DNA of 24,824 nucleotides from Bacteroidales bacterium (GTDB lineage Bacteria; Bacteroidota; Bacteroidia; Bacteroidales; Bacteroidaceae): assembly GCA_004555425.1 (NCBI GenBank), contig SFID01000015.1, forward strand, positions 1 to 24,824, read 5' to 3'. Below, in pieces: positions 14,897 to 22,334 of this stretch (within the stretch, counting starts at the first letter, position 1; every line of letters begins with the position of its first letter). The notes under the pieces were generated by a model. That model had not been told where the DNA came from. It did no database searches and saw nothing but the letters and a program-made list of their open reading frames with translations. The position numbers and the translations under genes were made by a program.

Positions 14897-15610
14897 ATGA
14901 AATTTGCTATTCTCGCAGCCGGCGAAGGCTCGCGCCTATTCCGCGAAGGCGTTGGCGTGCCCAAACCCCTGGTGCGTGTAGGTGGCGAGACGCTTATCGG
15001 TCGCCTCCTGCGCATTTTCCACCAACAGGGAGCCGAGGAAACGGTTGTTATTGTCAATCAGTTGCATCCCGAAACCGAAGCCTACGTCCGCTCCCTGATG
15101 GCCGAGGGACAGTATGGGCCGATACGTTTGGTCGTGAAGACCACGCCCAGTTCCATGCACAGTTTCCACGCCCTCAGCCCCTACCTCCAGGACGCGCCCT
15201 TCTGCCTAACGACCGTTGACACCATTTTCCGCGAAGAAGAATTTACCGAATACATCCGCGCCTTCAAGGAAGCCACCAGCGCACAAAGGCTGGACGGCAT
15301 GATGGCCGTGACGGATTTCATCGACGACGAGAGCCCGCTCTACGTAGGTACCGACGAGGCGCTGCGCATCACGGGTTTCCATGACGCCTGTCAGGGCGAC
15401 CGCTATATTTCTGGTGGCATCTATGCCCTCACACCGCGCGCCCTGCCCACCCTGCAACGCTTGATGAACGAGGGACAAAGCCGAATGCGCAACTTGCAGC
15501 GTGGCCTGATAGCCGATGGGCTGCACCTGCAGGCTTGTCCCTTCTCGAAGATTCTTGATGTTGACCATGCCGACGACATTGCCAAGGCAGAAAAATTCCT
15601 CCAATCATGA
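14897..15610 (+). CDS. Nucleotidyltransferase (NTP-transferase family), likely sugar- or alcohol-phosphate
   Basis: The 237-aa product is a compact NTP_transferase domain that couples a phosphorylated sugar or alcohol to a nucleotide. MKFAILAAGEGSRL gives the nucleotide loop (about 7-14), with VPKPLV and Lys23 following. TTVDTIF (Asp108) and LDVDHADDIAKAE near the C-terminus supply the two metal-binding acidic sites. The substrate cannot be read from the sequence. The small size and the CDP-alcohol phosphotransferase in the same cluster suggest a cytidylyl transfer giving a CDP-linked headgroup (inference). It starts 2 bp after pdxA and overlaps the ATP-grasp gene by 4 bases (ATGA), so the three are probably translationally coupled. 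Confidence 0.8.
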   Translation: MKFAILAAGEGSRLFREGVGVPKPLVRVGGETLIGRLLRIFHQQGAEETVVIVNQLHPETEAYVRSLMAEGQYGPIRLVVKTTPSSMHSFHALSPYLQDAPFCLTTVDTIFREEEFTEYIRAFKEATSAQRLDGMMAVTDFIDDESPLYVGTDEALRITGFHDACQGDRYISGGIYALTPRALPTLQRLMNEGQSRMRNLQRGLIADGLHLQACPFSKILDVDHADDIAKAEKFLQS

Positions 15611-16473
15611 CCGAAAAAGTATTTTGGGGTATAGGACGCAGTGCGCAATACTCGCCCAACTCCATAGAACGCGATGCAGCCATCCTGGAAAGGGTGGCTG
15701 TACGCTTGCAAGCGGCTGGCCACAAGGTGCAGACCTGCAACGAGGACCAGTGGCCGCCCGCTGCCTTTGATGCCAAGCATTGTGCCGCCGTCTTTTCCAT
15801 GGCGCGCCATCCCGAGGTGCTTCGTGCCCTGAACGTGCTGGCTCAGCAGGAAGTCAGGGTGGTCAATGTGCCTGCCGCACTGCTGGAGAACGACCGCGGA
15901 CGGCAAACCCTCCGTTTCCAGCAAGCAGGAGTGCCGCAGCCTGAGAGCCTACTCTGCGAGACGCAGGCCGCGCCCGAAGTGGTGGACGCCGCCCTCCGCC
16001 GTTTGGGCCTGCCGCTCTGGGTGAAGCGTCCCGATGCGTGCGCCCAGTCTGCTGCCGACGTCAGTTTTGCTGCCGATGTTGCCACCCTCTGTCGTTGCCT
16101 GTCGGACTTTTCGCAGCGTGGCATTCCCCGTGCCTTGCTCATGGCGCATTGCGAGGGCGATGTCGTGAAGTTTTATGGCGTAGGCGGTACAGGCTTCTTT
16201 CACGTGGTGCATCCTACGTCGCCAGGCGGTTTCAGCAAGTACGGACTGGAGGTCCACAATGGCCCGTCTCACGGCTACGCCTTTGATGCAGAGGCCCTGC
16301 AAGCTGCAGCCGAGCAGGCCAGCCAGACCACAGGCATTGCCGTCTATGGAGGCGATGCCATCGTGCGCCCCGATGGGCGTTTCGCCATCATTGATTTCAA
16401 CGATTGGCCCAGTTTCAGTGCCTGCGTTGATGCCGCTGCCACGGCCATTGCCCAACTGCTCACTGCCTCTTAA
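15607..16473 (+). CDS. ATP-grasp enzyme of unknown substrate
   Basis: This 288-aa protein has an ATP-grasp layout. An N-terminal alpha/beta pre-ATP domain reads VFWGIGRSAQYSPNSIERD. Then come LWVKRPDACAQSAADV, with the ATP-binding Lys, and ALLMAHCEGDVVKFYGVGG. The C-terminal metal site is GRFAIIDFNDWPSF, where Asp and Asn fit the D/E-x-N magnesium ligands. The last block (GIAVYGGDAIV...AIIDFNDWPSF) resembles RimK ligases and the inositol polyphosphate kinase branch of ATP-grasp enzymes. It could ligate an amino acid or phosphorylate a small polyol; I cannot decide. It is coupled to the nucleotidyltransferase by a 4-base overlap and followed, after a 203-bp gap, by the CDP-alcohol phosphotransferase. 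Confidence 0.75.
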   Translation: MTEKVFWGIGRSAQYSPNSIERDAAILERVAVRLQAAGHKVQTCNEDQWPPAAFDAKHCAAVFSMARHPEVLRALNVLAQQEVRVVNVPAALLENDRGRQTLRFQQAGVPQPESLLCETQAAPEVVDAALRRLGLPLWVKRPDACAQSAADVSFAADVATLCRCLSDFSQRGIPRALLMAHCEGDVVKFYGVGGTGFFHVVHPTSPGGFSKYGLEVHNGPSHGYAFDAEALQAAAEQASQTTGIAVYGGDAIVRPDGRFAIIDFNDWPSFSACVDAAATAIAQLLTAS

Positions 16474-16676
16474 CACGAAGCTCTAGAACAAAAGGCACTG
16501 CCAGCTTCGCCAGAGTAAGTCCTGAGTAGGCTGAAATGAAACAAAAGCAGAAATAACCCTTGAAGAGGCTGGGGTTTATACTGGTTTTTGTTTCTCTCAA
16601 CAGACACTTCCTCTTACTGCTGACCGCCATTCCTGAAATTCAAGACAAACAATCCAACAACATAAATTCCCCTCCC

Positions 16677-17600
16677 ATGTCAGTTTCCTCAACGTTCAAG
16701 TCCCAAGATACCGAAGAGTGGTTGGACATCTATTTCACTCGTCCTTTGGGCTATCTTTGGGCGCGCTTCTTTGACAAGTTGGGCGTGCATCCCAACGTTG
16801 TGACGATTCTCAGCATCCTCTTGGGCATTGCTGCGGCCGTCTGTTTCTATTTTGAAGACCTGTGGGTGAACATCGGCGGTATATTCCTGCTCGTCTGGGC
16901 CAACCTCTACGATAGTGCCGATGGCCAGTTGGCGCGTATGACGGGCAAGAAGACGCGCTGGGGCCGCATACTCGATGGTTTTGCTGGCGATGTCTGGTTC
17001 TTCTGCATCTATTTCGCCATCTGCGCTCGTCTCATGGACGACCCCATCCCCTTCCTGCCGCACTACGATTGGGGCATCTTCATCTGGTTGCTCTGCGCCG
17101 TGGCGGGTTTCATTTGTCACGGCAAGCAGTGCCAACTCTCCGACTACTACCGCAATATCCACCTGTATTTCCTCAAGGGAAAGGCGGGCAGCGAACTCGA
17201 CAACTTCAAGGCCCTGCGCCAGGAGTTTCGTTCGCTCAGTTGGACGAAGGAGCCCGCCTGGAAGGTCTTCCTCTTCTTCTACGGCAACTACACCCACTCG
17301 CAAGAGCAGCAGACCCCGCGCTTCCAAGCCTTCAAGGCAGCACTTGATAAGCGTTTCGAGGTGCTTCCTGCCGCGCTGGTCGAGCGTTTCCGCGCTGGCA
17401 GCCTTCCCCTGATGAAGTACGCCAACATCCTCACCTTCAATACGCGTGCCATCGTGCTCTATCTGAGCATCCTTATTGGCCATCCTTGGCTCTACCCCTT
17501 GTTTGAAATCACCGTGATGGTGGGCCTCTATCTCTATATGCGCAGTCGCCACGAGCACCTCTGCGACGAATTGCTCCGCGACTTGGACACCTTCCAATAA
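16677..17600 (+). CDS. CDP-alcohol phosphatidyltransferase family membrane enzyme
   Basis: Enzymes of this family swap CMP between a CDP-linked donor and an alcohol acceptor to make phospholipids, in the inner membrane. The 307-aa product has the diagnostic motif D79-SA-D82-G83-QL-A86-R87, eight residues, then G96-RIL-D100. The last Asp is displaced: the family has D-x3-D, whereas here it is D-x4-D (Asp100, Asp105, in LDGFAGDVW). Several hydrophobic helices flank it, with a soluble insert around 160-250 (YYRNIHLYFLKGKAG...). ATG 16677 was chosen over an upstream TTG at 16560 because the motif then sits at the usual distance. The flippase-like gene follows 15 bp later. Lipid and headgroup are unknown; inositol is possible. 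Confidence 0.85.
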   Translation: MSVSSTFKSQDTEEWLDIYFTRPLGYLWARFFDKLGVHPNVVTILSILLGIAAAVCFYFEDLWVNIGGIFLLVWANLYDSADGQLARMTGKKTRWGRILDGFAGDVWFFCIYFAICARLMDDPIPFLPHYDWGIFIWLLCAVAGFICHGKQCQLSDYYRNIHLYFLKGKAGSELDNFKALRQEFRSLSWTKEPAWKVFLFFYGNYTHSQEQQTPRFQAFKAALDKRFEVLPAALVERFRAGSLPLMKYANILTFNTRAIVLYLSILIGHPWLYPLFEITVMVGLYLYMRSRHEHLCDELLRDLDTFQ

Positions 17601-17615
17601 TCTAAAAAAGTTCCC

Positions 17616-18623
17616 ATGAGTTCCAAACTAAGAAACTTTTTCCTCCTCTTCGGCATTGCCGCCCTCATCGTGATGGCGTTCAGTTTTGAGGACGGCTACG
17701 AGCAGATTCGCCGTAACATCGTCAGTGCCGGCCTCTATCTGCCCGCCGTCATTGGCGTGTGGGTCTTTGTCTATGCCCTCAATGCCTTGGCCTTTCAGAT
17801 TATCGTCAACCACGGCACGCACGACAAGCACCTTTCCTATCGCCATTCCTACAAACTCACCGTTTCGGGTTTCGCCTTCAGTTACACCACGCCCTTCGGC
17901 TTCGGTGGTGGTCCCTATCGTGTCATGGAGTTGGCCCACTACATCGGCACGCCGCGCGCCATGAGTAGCGTGGTGCTCTATTCCATGATGCACATCCTCT
18001 CGCACTTCTGCCTGTGGACCACGGCCATCTTCGTCTTCATCGCCTTCTATTTCGAGAAGATGCAACCCTGGCTCTGGACTCTCTTCTCCGTCTATATGGT
18101 TGTCCTGCTGGTGGCCCTAGTCGTCTTCCGCTATGGCTATAAGAACGGTCTGATTGTCAAGCTCTATCGCATCTGTCTCCTGCATATCCCATTTGTCAAG
18201 AAGCATGCGAAGAAGTTCTACGACAAGAAGATTGAGGCTATGGAGAAGGTGGACCACGACACCGCCTACCTCCTCGGCGAGCATCCGCGCGCCTTCTGGA
18301 GCAGTCTGGCTTGCGAATACCTGGCCCGTGTCGTCAATTCCTTCGAGTTCTTGTTCATCCTCCACGCCTTCGGTCTGCCGATAGGCTTTGCCGAGGCCCT
18401 CTTGATATTGGCCTTCTCCTCGCTGATGGGCAATTTGCTCTTCTTCCTGCCTATGCAGTTGGGAGCCCGCGAGGGCGGTATAGCCATCATCGTCAAGATT
18501 CTCGGCATCACCACAGGCGGCGTCGGCATCTACACCTCCTTCTACACCCGCATCCGCGAACTCTTCTGGGTCCTCGTCGGCGTGGGCTTGGTCAAGGTGG
18601 GCAACAAGCGCATCATGCGATAG
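17616..18623 (+). CDS. Flippase-like integral membrane protein (LPG synthase TM / UPF0104 family)
   Basis: The 335-aa product has about eight hydrophobic helices and two signature blocks of this family: SYTTPFGFGGGPYRVM (about 88-103) and FLPMQLGAREGGIAI (about 275-290), where a Gly-rich turn and a conserved Glu sit near membrane edges. Members include the membrane half of lysyl-phosphatidylglycerol synthase and proteins proposed to move or modify lipids. It begins 15 bp after the CDP-alcohol enzyme and ends 33 bp before the HAD gene, so translocation of the lipid made by this cluster is a reasonable guess. A long cytoplasmic loop rich in Lys and His (KKHAKKFYDKKIEAMEKV) lies mid-protein. Confidence 0.82.
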   Translation: MSSKLRNFFLLFGIAALIVMAFSFEDGYEQIRRNIVSAGLYLPAVIGVWVFVYALNALAFQIIVNHGTHDKHLSYRHSYKLTVSGFAFSYTTPFGFGGGPYRVMELAHYIGTPRAMSSVVLYSMMHILSHFCLWTTAIFVFIAFYFEKMQPWLWTLFSVYMVVLLVALVVFRYGYKNGLIVKLYRICLLHIPFVKKHAKKFYDKKIEAMEKVDHDTAYLLGEHPRAFWSSLACEYLARVVNSFEFLFILHAFGLPIGFAEALLILAFSSLMGNLLFFLPMQLGAREGGIAIIVKILGITTGGVGIYTSFYTRIRELFWVLVGVGLVKVGNKRIMR

Positions 18624-18656
18624 CAGTCTATCCTCTCCCTAATCTATTGTACATCT

Positions 18657-19388
18657 ATGGCAAAAGCACTTATCTTTGATTACGGCGGCACGCTCGATAC
18701 CAACGCCCTCCACTGGTCCCACGTACTCTGGGAAGCCTACCAGGCTGTGAGTACTTCGCTCGAGTCTGCCCGCGAATTGGCGGCAGTGAGTTGGGAAGAC
18801 TTCCGCGCGGCTTATGTATTCGGCGAGCGAACCCTCGGAGCCCAGCCCATTATCCAGCCAGACGATACGATGCTCACCGTCCTCCGCCAGAAGGTGCGCC
18901 TCGAACTCCAGCACCTCTCCGAGGCAGGCCAGTGGAAGGCCGATGCCGCGCAGCAAACCGAAGTCGTTGCGGCCATCGCCGACTATTGCAATCGCTACGT
19001 CCTGCGCAACCTCCAGACCTCCCGCCGCGTCCTCGAGCACTGCACCGCGCACTATCCCCTCGTCCTCGTCAGCAATTTCTACGGCAACGTGCGGGCCATC
19101 CTCCGCGACTACCGCCTGGAGTATTTTCAGACCGTTATTGAGAGTGCCGAGGTGGGCATCCGCAAGCCCGACCCCGCCATCTATCGCCTAGGCATTGAGG
19201 CCACAGGCTGCCCCGCTGCCGACTGTGTAGTCATAGGCGACTCCTTCGGCAAGGATATCGTCCCCGCCCACTCTCTGGGCTGTGAAACTGTCTGGCTCAA
19301 GGGCCGTGGCTGGGACCGCGAAACGGTCGATGAGTCCGTTCCCACGCACATCATCACCGACCTAGCAGAACTCCTCAAACTCTACTAG
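18657..19388 (+). CDS. HAD-superfamily hydrolase
   Basis: The 243-aa product is a C1-cap HAD enzyme. Motif I is FDYGGTLD, with nucleophile Asp8. The usual second Asp (D-x-D) is Gly10, as seen in the DxGG branch of HAD proteins. Motif II is LVSNF, motif III the Lys of GIRKPDPAIY, and motif IV GDSFGKDIVPA. The cap lies between about residues 15 and 130. It probably dephosphorylates a small phosphorylated metabolite. As the last gene of the headgroup cluster it could remove a phosphate from the polar headgroup or its precursor (inference). It is followed 9 bp later by palindromic element copy D and faces the convergent TonB receptor. Confidence 0.8.
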   Translation: MAKALIFDYGGTLDTNALHWSHVLWEAYQAVSTSLESARELAAVSWEDFRAAYVFGERTLGAQPIIQPDDTMLTVLRQKVRLELQHLSEAGQWKADAAQQTEVVAAIADYCNRYVLRNLQTSRRVLEHCTAHYPLVLVSNFYGNVRAILRDYRLEYFQTVIESAEVGIRKPDPAIYRLGIEATGCPAADCVVIGDSFGKDIVPAHSLGCETVWLKGRGWDRETVDESVPTHIITDLAELLKLY

Positions 19389-19397
19389 GAAGGGGAG

Positions 19398-19585
19398 TAA
19401 CGAGAAAGTACCGCAGCTTGCTTGCAAGGTGCGTGTACGGGGTTCGTTCTCAGAGGAAATGCAATGTACCGCACGTTGCTTGCAACGTGTGGCCCAACGG
19501 AAATATCACTCCTATTATATATTAGGAACGCCAAAAAAATCCGTTGAGCCACACGAAGCAAGCAAGGTGCGGTACATTCTCGTTA
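19398..19585. repeat. Palindromic intergenic element, copy D, between convergent genes
   Basis: TAACGAGAA (19398-19406) and TTCTCGTTA (19577-19585) are perfect terminal inverted repeats. Inside are an outer left unit (AGTACCGCAGCTTGC-TT-GCAAGGTGCG), an inner left unit (ATGTACCGCACGTTGC-TT-GCAACGTGTGG) and an inner right unit (GAGCCACACGAAGCAAGCAAGGTGCGGTACA). The fourth unit seen in copy C is missing. The loop has the near-palindrome CCTATTATATATTAGG. It fills the gap between the HAD stop (19388) and the TonB-receptor stop (19604). Confidence 0.9.
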
Positions 19586-19603
19586 TACCCTTTCTCTATC
19601 TGC

Positions 19604-21994
19604 CTAGAACTTCAGTCGCAGGGCAAACTCAAAGTAACGCGGTGCGCCGCGCTGCTCGAAGCGGTTGGTCATACTGTCGAAGGAGAAGGTGGCGTAGCGG
19701 GTGCCTGTGAGATTCTGGCCGCGGACTTCCAGGTTGGCATACTTGGAGAGTTCCAGACCGGCGCGGGCATTCAGCAGGGCGTAGAAGGGCTGGGAGAAGG
19801 AGTTGGCCTCGTCCCAGTAGATTTTGCCTGCGCCAAGGGTGCTTACGCCCACATAGACGGCGCGCCAGAAGGAATGTTTCAGCGGCTGGCGGTAGAGGGC
19901 ATCGGCGTACATCGTGTGCTCGGGTGCGAAGGGTACGCGATTGCCCGAGTAATCCACGGTCTGTCCGTTCTGCTCGCCCAGATTGTGGCGCGTCAGTTCG
20001 GCGTGCGTATATCCGTAACTGCCCGTCAGGCGGAGGCGGTTGTCAAGCAGGGCGGCGTGCAGGGAGATTTCCGCACCGATGCTGCGGCTGCGGCCCGCGT
20101 TTACCGTCACGCGGCCCAGACCGCTCTCTGCAAAGCGTGCGAGTTGGCGGTTCTTCGTTTCAATGCAGTAGGCTGTGTAGTCCACCATCAGAGCCCCGCC
20201 CAGGAAGCGCAGGTGGCCGCCCAGTTCGTAGTTCCACGCCTCTTCGGCCTTGTAGGCCAGTTCGCCGATGACCGGTTCGCCTGGCAGATTGGCCGAAATA
20301 GCCGTTTCAAGTCCCCTCTTCGCGCGGTCCTTGACTGCGTCGGGCAGGGGCAATCGGTCGATAGTGGCAAGGCTGAAGTCCTTCACGCCCAGCATCATAT
20401 TGCGCTGGAGAGCCTGCTGTGCCAACTCCGAATAGGATTGCAGATTGTAGCCGCCAGGGCGATAACCCTTGCTCACTGCCACATAGACATTGCCGCGGCC
20501 CGAGCGGTGGTCGTAGTTGAGCGCAAACTTGGGGAGCACCTGCCATGTGTCCATCTTCAGACGGCCATTGACGGCAGCGTCCGTGGTCAAAGTCGTGTTG
20601 ATACGGAAGGAAGGCATGGCAAATTCGTAGTTCGCCAAGGGGCTGAGGCCCGAATTGAGGTCAAGGCTGCGGTGGTCGTATTCCACGCGCAGTCCCAGCG
20701 TGGCCGAGATGCCTGCCCCGAGGCGCACTGTGCTCTGGTGGTAGAGCGCAGCCCCCGTGGAGGGCGTGTGCATGGAGGAGGTGAAGTTGAGGCTCTGGTC
20801 CGTAAAGGCCAGCGTCATAGGCGGTTGTTGCGGCAGAACGGAGGCAAATTGGCGGTTGAGGAAGGTCATGCCGTCGGGGAGGAAGGTGACGGGGCAGGAC
20901 GTATATTCGCGCTGCAGGCGGAAGTAGGCGCCGCTCACCCATTGCCAGCGGGCGCGGTTGCTGCCCTTCAGGGAAATTTCCTCCGTGAGGGTGTTCATGC
21001 GCTGGCGCTGTTCCAGGGAGAAAATGTCGGAACTGAGGAAGTCCTGATCCATAAAGAGGCGGTCGCGTAGGTGTTGTACGGCCGTGATGCTGGTCAGCGT
21101 GAAGGGACGAGTGTTCCAGGTGAGGCCCAAGGAGGTATTGAGCAGGCTGCGGCGGTAGCGGCTCTGGCGGTTCTGTCCAATTTCATCCAAACCTACGAGG
21201 GGGCGACCAGGGGTCGGTGCTGTTGTCGTGCCAACGAAGAAGTAGGGGCAAGCCTTCTCATCGCTGTATTCGTAGGAAGAGGTTAGGTCTAGGCGCAAAC
21301 GGTCCGTGGGACGGTAGCCCAGGCGCACCTTTGCGCCCGCAGCATCCTCGGCATCAGCACTTTGCCCCGTCGAAGCGTTGCGATAGAAACCATTGTTACC
21401 CGTATAGACACCGCTCAGCGAGAGGGCCACGCGGTCGGAGGGATGAATGTAAGTGACGGCCTTGGCTTCGCGTCCGCCCTTGCCCGTCGAACCGCCCAGA
21501 TGCACCTCGGTGCCGGTATGTTGGAAGGGGTCGGCCGTGAAGACGCGGATGAGGCCGCCCATGGTGCCGCCACCATAGAGCGTACTCTGCGGACCGCGCA
21601 ATACATCCACGCGCTCCACATCCATGAAACTGAAATCGTAGGCCGAACGGTGGGTGAAGGGCACGTTATCTACGTAAAGACCAACGGCAGGCGCACCGAT
21701 GCGCGAACCGACACCGCGAACGTAGGCCGACGACGTCACGCGCGAACCATAGGACGGCAGAAAGACGTTGGGCACAGCGATGGAGAGGCCCTGGATGTCG
21801 GTGGCACCGAGAGCCTGCAAATCCTGCTGACCGAGGAGCGAGGCCGACAGCGGTTGCCGTTTGAGAAAAGTGGTCTCCTTCGGCGATGCCACAATGACGG
21901 CCTCTTCAATGTTATAAACGCGAGAAGTGTCAACAACGCTGGCAGACAATGCAGCGGGCAAGGCCGCCAGCGCAAAAAGGGAAAGTGATTTCAT
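19604..21994 (-). CDS. TonB-dependent outer membrane receptor
   Basis: The product of 796 aa begins with signal peptide MKSLSLFALAALPAALSA, then a short TonB-box-like stretch (YNIEEAVIVAS). A plug domain follows: LGATDIQGLSIAVPNV, SAYVRGVGSRIGAPAVGLYVDNVP, FMDVERVDVLRGPQSTLYGGG. A 22-strand-type barrel follows and ends in ...FALRLKF with the terminal Phe typical of barrels. There is no carboxypeptidase-like N-terminal domain and no SusD partner, so it is not a SusC; it looks like a siderophore, haem or cobalamin-type transporter. ATG 21994 was chosen; an in-frame TTG at 22012 would add MKQSFF. A good promoter lies just upstream. The substrate cannot be told. It converges on the lipid cluster across palindromic copy D. 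Confidence 0.92.
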   Translation of the reverse strand: MKSLSLFALAALPAALSASVVDTSRVYNIEEAVIVASPKETTFLKRQPLSASLLGQQDLQALGATDIQGLSIAVPNVFLPSYGSRVTSSAYVRGVGSRIGAPAVGLYVDNVPFTHRSAYDFSFMDVERVDVLRGPQSTLYGGGTMGGLIRVFTADPFQHTGTEVHLGGSTGKGGREAKAVTYIHPSDRVALSLSGVYTGNNGFYRNASTGQSADAEDAAGAKVRLGYRPTDRLRLDLTSSYEYSDEKACPYFFVGTTTAPTPGRPLVGLDEIGQNRQSRYRRSLLNTSLGLTWNTRPFTLTSITAVQHLRDRLFMDQDFLSSDIFSLEQRQRMNTLTEEISLKGSNRARWQWVSGAYFRLQREYTSCPVTFLPDGMTFLNRQFASVLPQQPPMTLAFTDQSLNFTSSMHTPSTGAALYHQSTVRLGAGISATLGLRVEYDHRSLDLNSGLSPLANYEFAMPSFRINTTLTTDAAVNGRLKMDTWQVLPKFALNYDHRSGRGNVYVAVSKGYRPGGYNLQSYSELAQQALQRNMMLGVKDFSLATIDRLPLPDAVKDRAKRGLETAISANLPGEPVIGELAYKAEEAWNYELGGHLRFLGGALMVDYTAYCIETKNRQLARFAESGLGRVTVNAGRSRSIGAEISLHAALLDNRLRLTGSYGYTHAELTRHNLGEQNGQTVDYSGNRVPFAPEHTMYADALYRQPLKHSFWRAVYVGVSTLGAGKIYWDEANSFSQPFYALLNARAGLELSKYANLEVRGQNLTGTRYATFSFDSMTNRFEQRGAPRYFEFALRLKF

Positions 21995-22022
21995 AAAAAA
22001 TGATTGCTTCAAAAATTTGCGG

Positions 22023-22054
22023 CAAAGGTAGTCGTTTCCTTCCAGCTATGCAAT
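22023..22054 (-). promoter_or_regulatory. Promoter of the TonB-dependent receptor
   Basis: On the minus strand ATTG (22051-22054), a 20-base spacer and TACCTTTG (22023-22030) match the Bacteroidetes consensus. The start codon follows about 28 bases after the -7 box. No Fur-like palindrome was recognised. Confidence 0.7.
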
Positions 22055-22274
22055 CCCCATTTGTGGGGAGAAAAAAAGGCGCACCTCCTCCTTCTCCTCC
22101 TCTCCAATCCTCTCCCCTCCTCCAAAATGCCCAGCTGAGAGCCAAAGGAAGCCCTCAAGAGTAACCATTTTCCTGTGCGCCCGTGCGGCTTTATCTTTTA
22201 TCCTCCGAAATTTCGCCTTTAAGAAGGCCTCCTCTAAACCAAACTACAAGCCTAATCACCTGAATCAGAAACAA

Positions 22275-22314
22275 AAAATAGTTGCACGGCTAGTAAAAAC
22301 CGTGCAACTATTTT
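22275..22314 (-). terminator. Intrinsic terminator of purT
   Basis: AAAATAGTTGCACGG (22275-22289) and CCGTGCAACTATTTT (22300-22314) form a perfect 15-bp stem around a 10-base loop. On the minus strand a T-rich tail follows. It lies 20 bp after the purT stop codon. The bases 22031-22274 otherwise hold only the receptor promoter. Confidence 0.88.
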
Positions 22315-22334
22315 GACAAACTAAAAAGCCGATT

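Noticed and set aside
19544..21070. 508-codon plus-strand frame opposite the TonB receptor
   Set aside because: Shadow of the receptor gene; it starts inside palindromic copy D.
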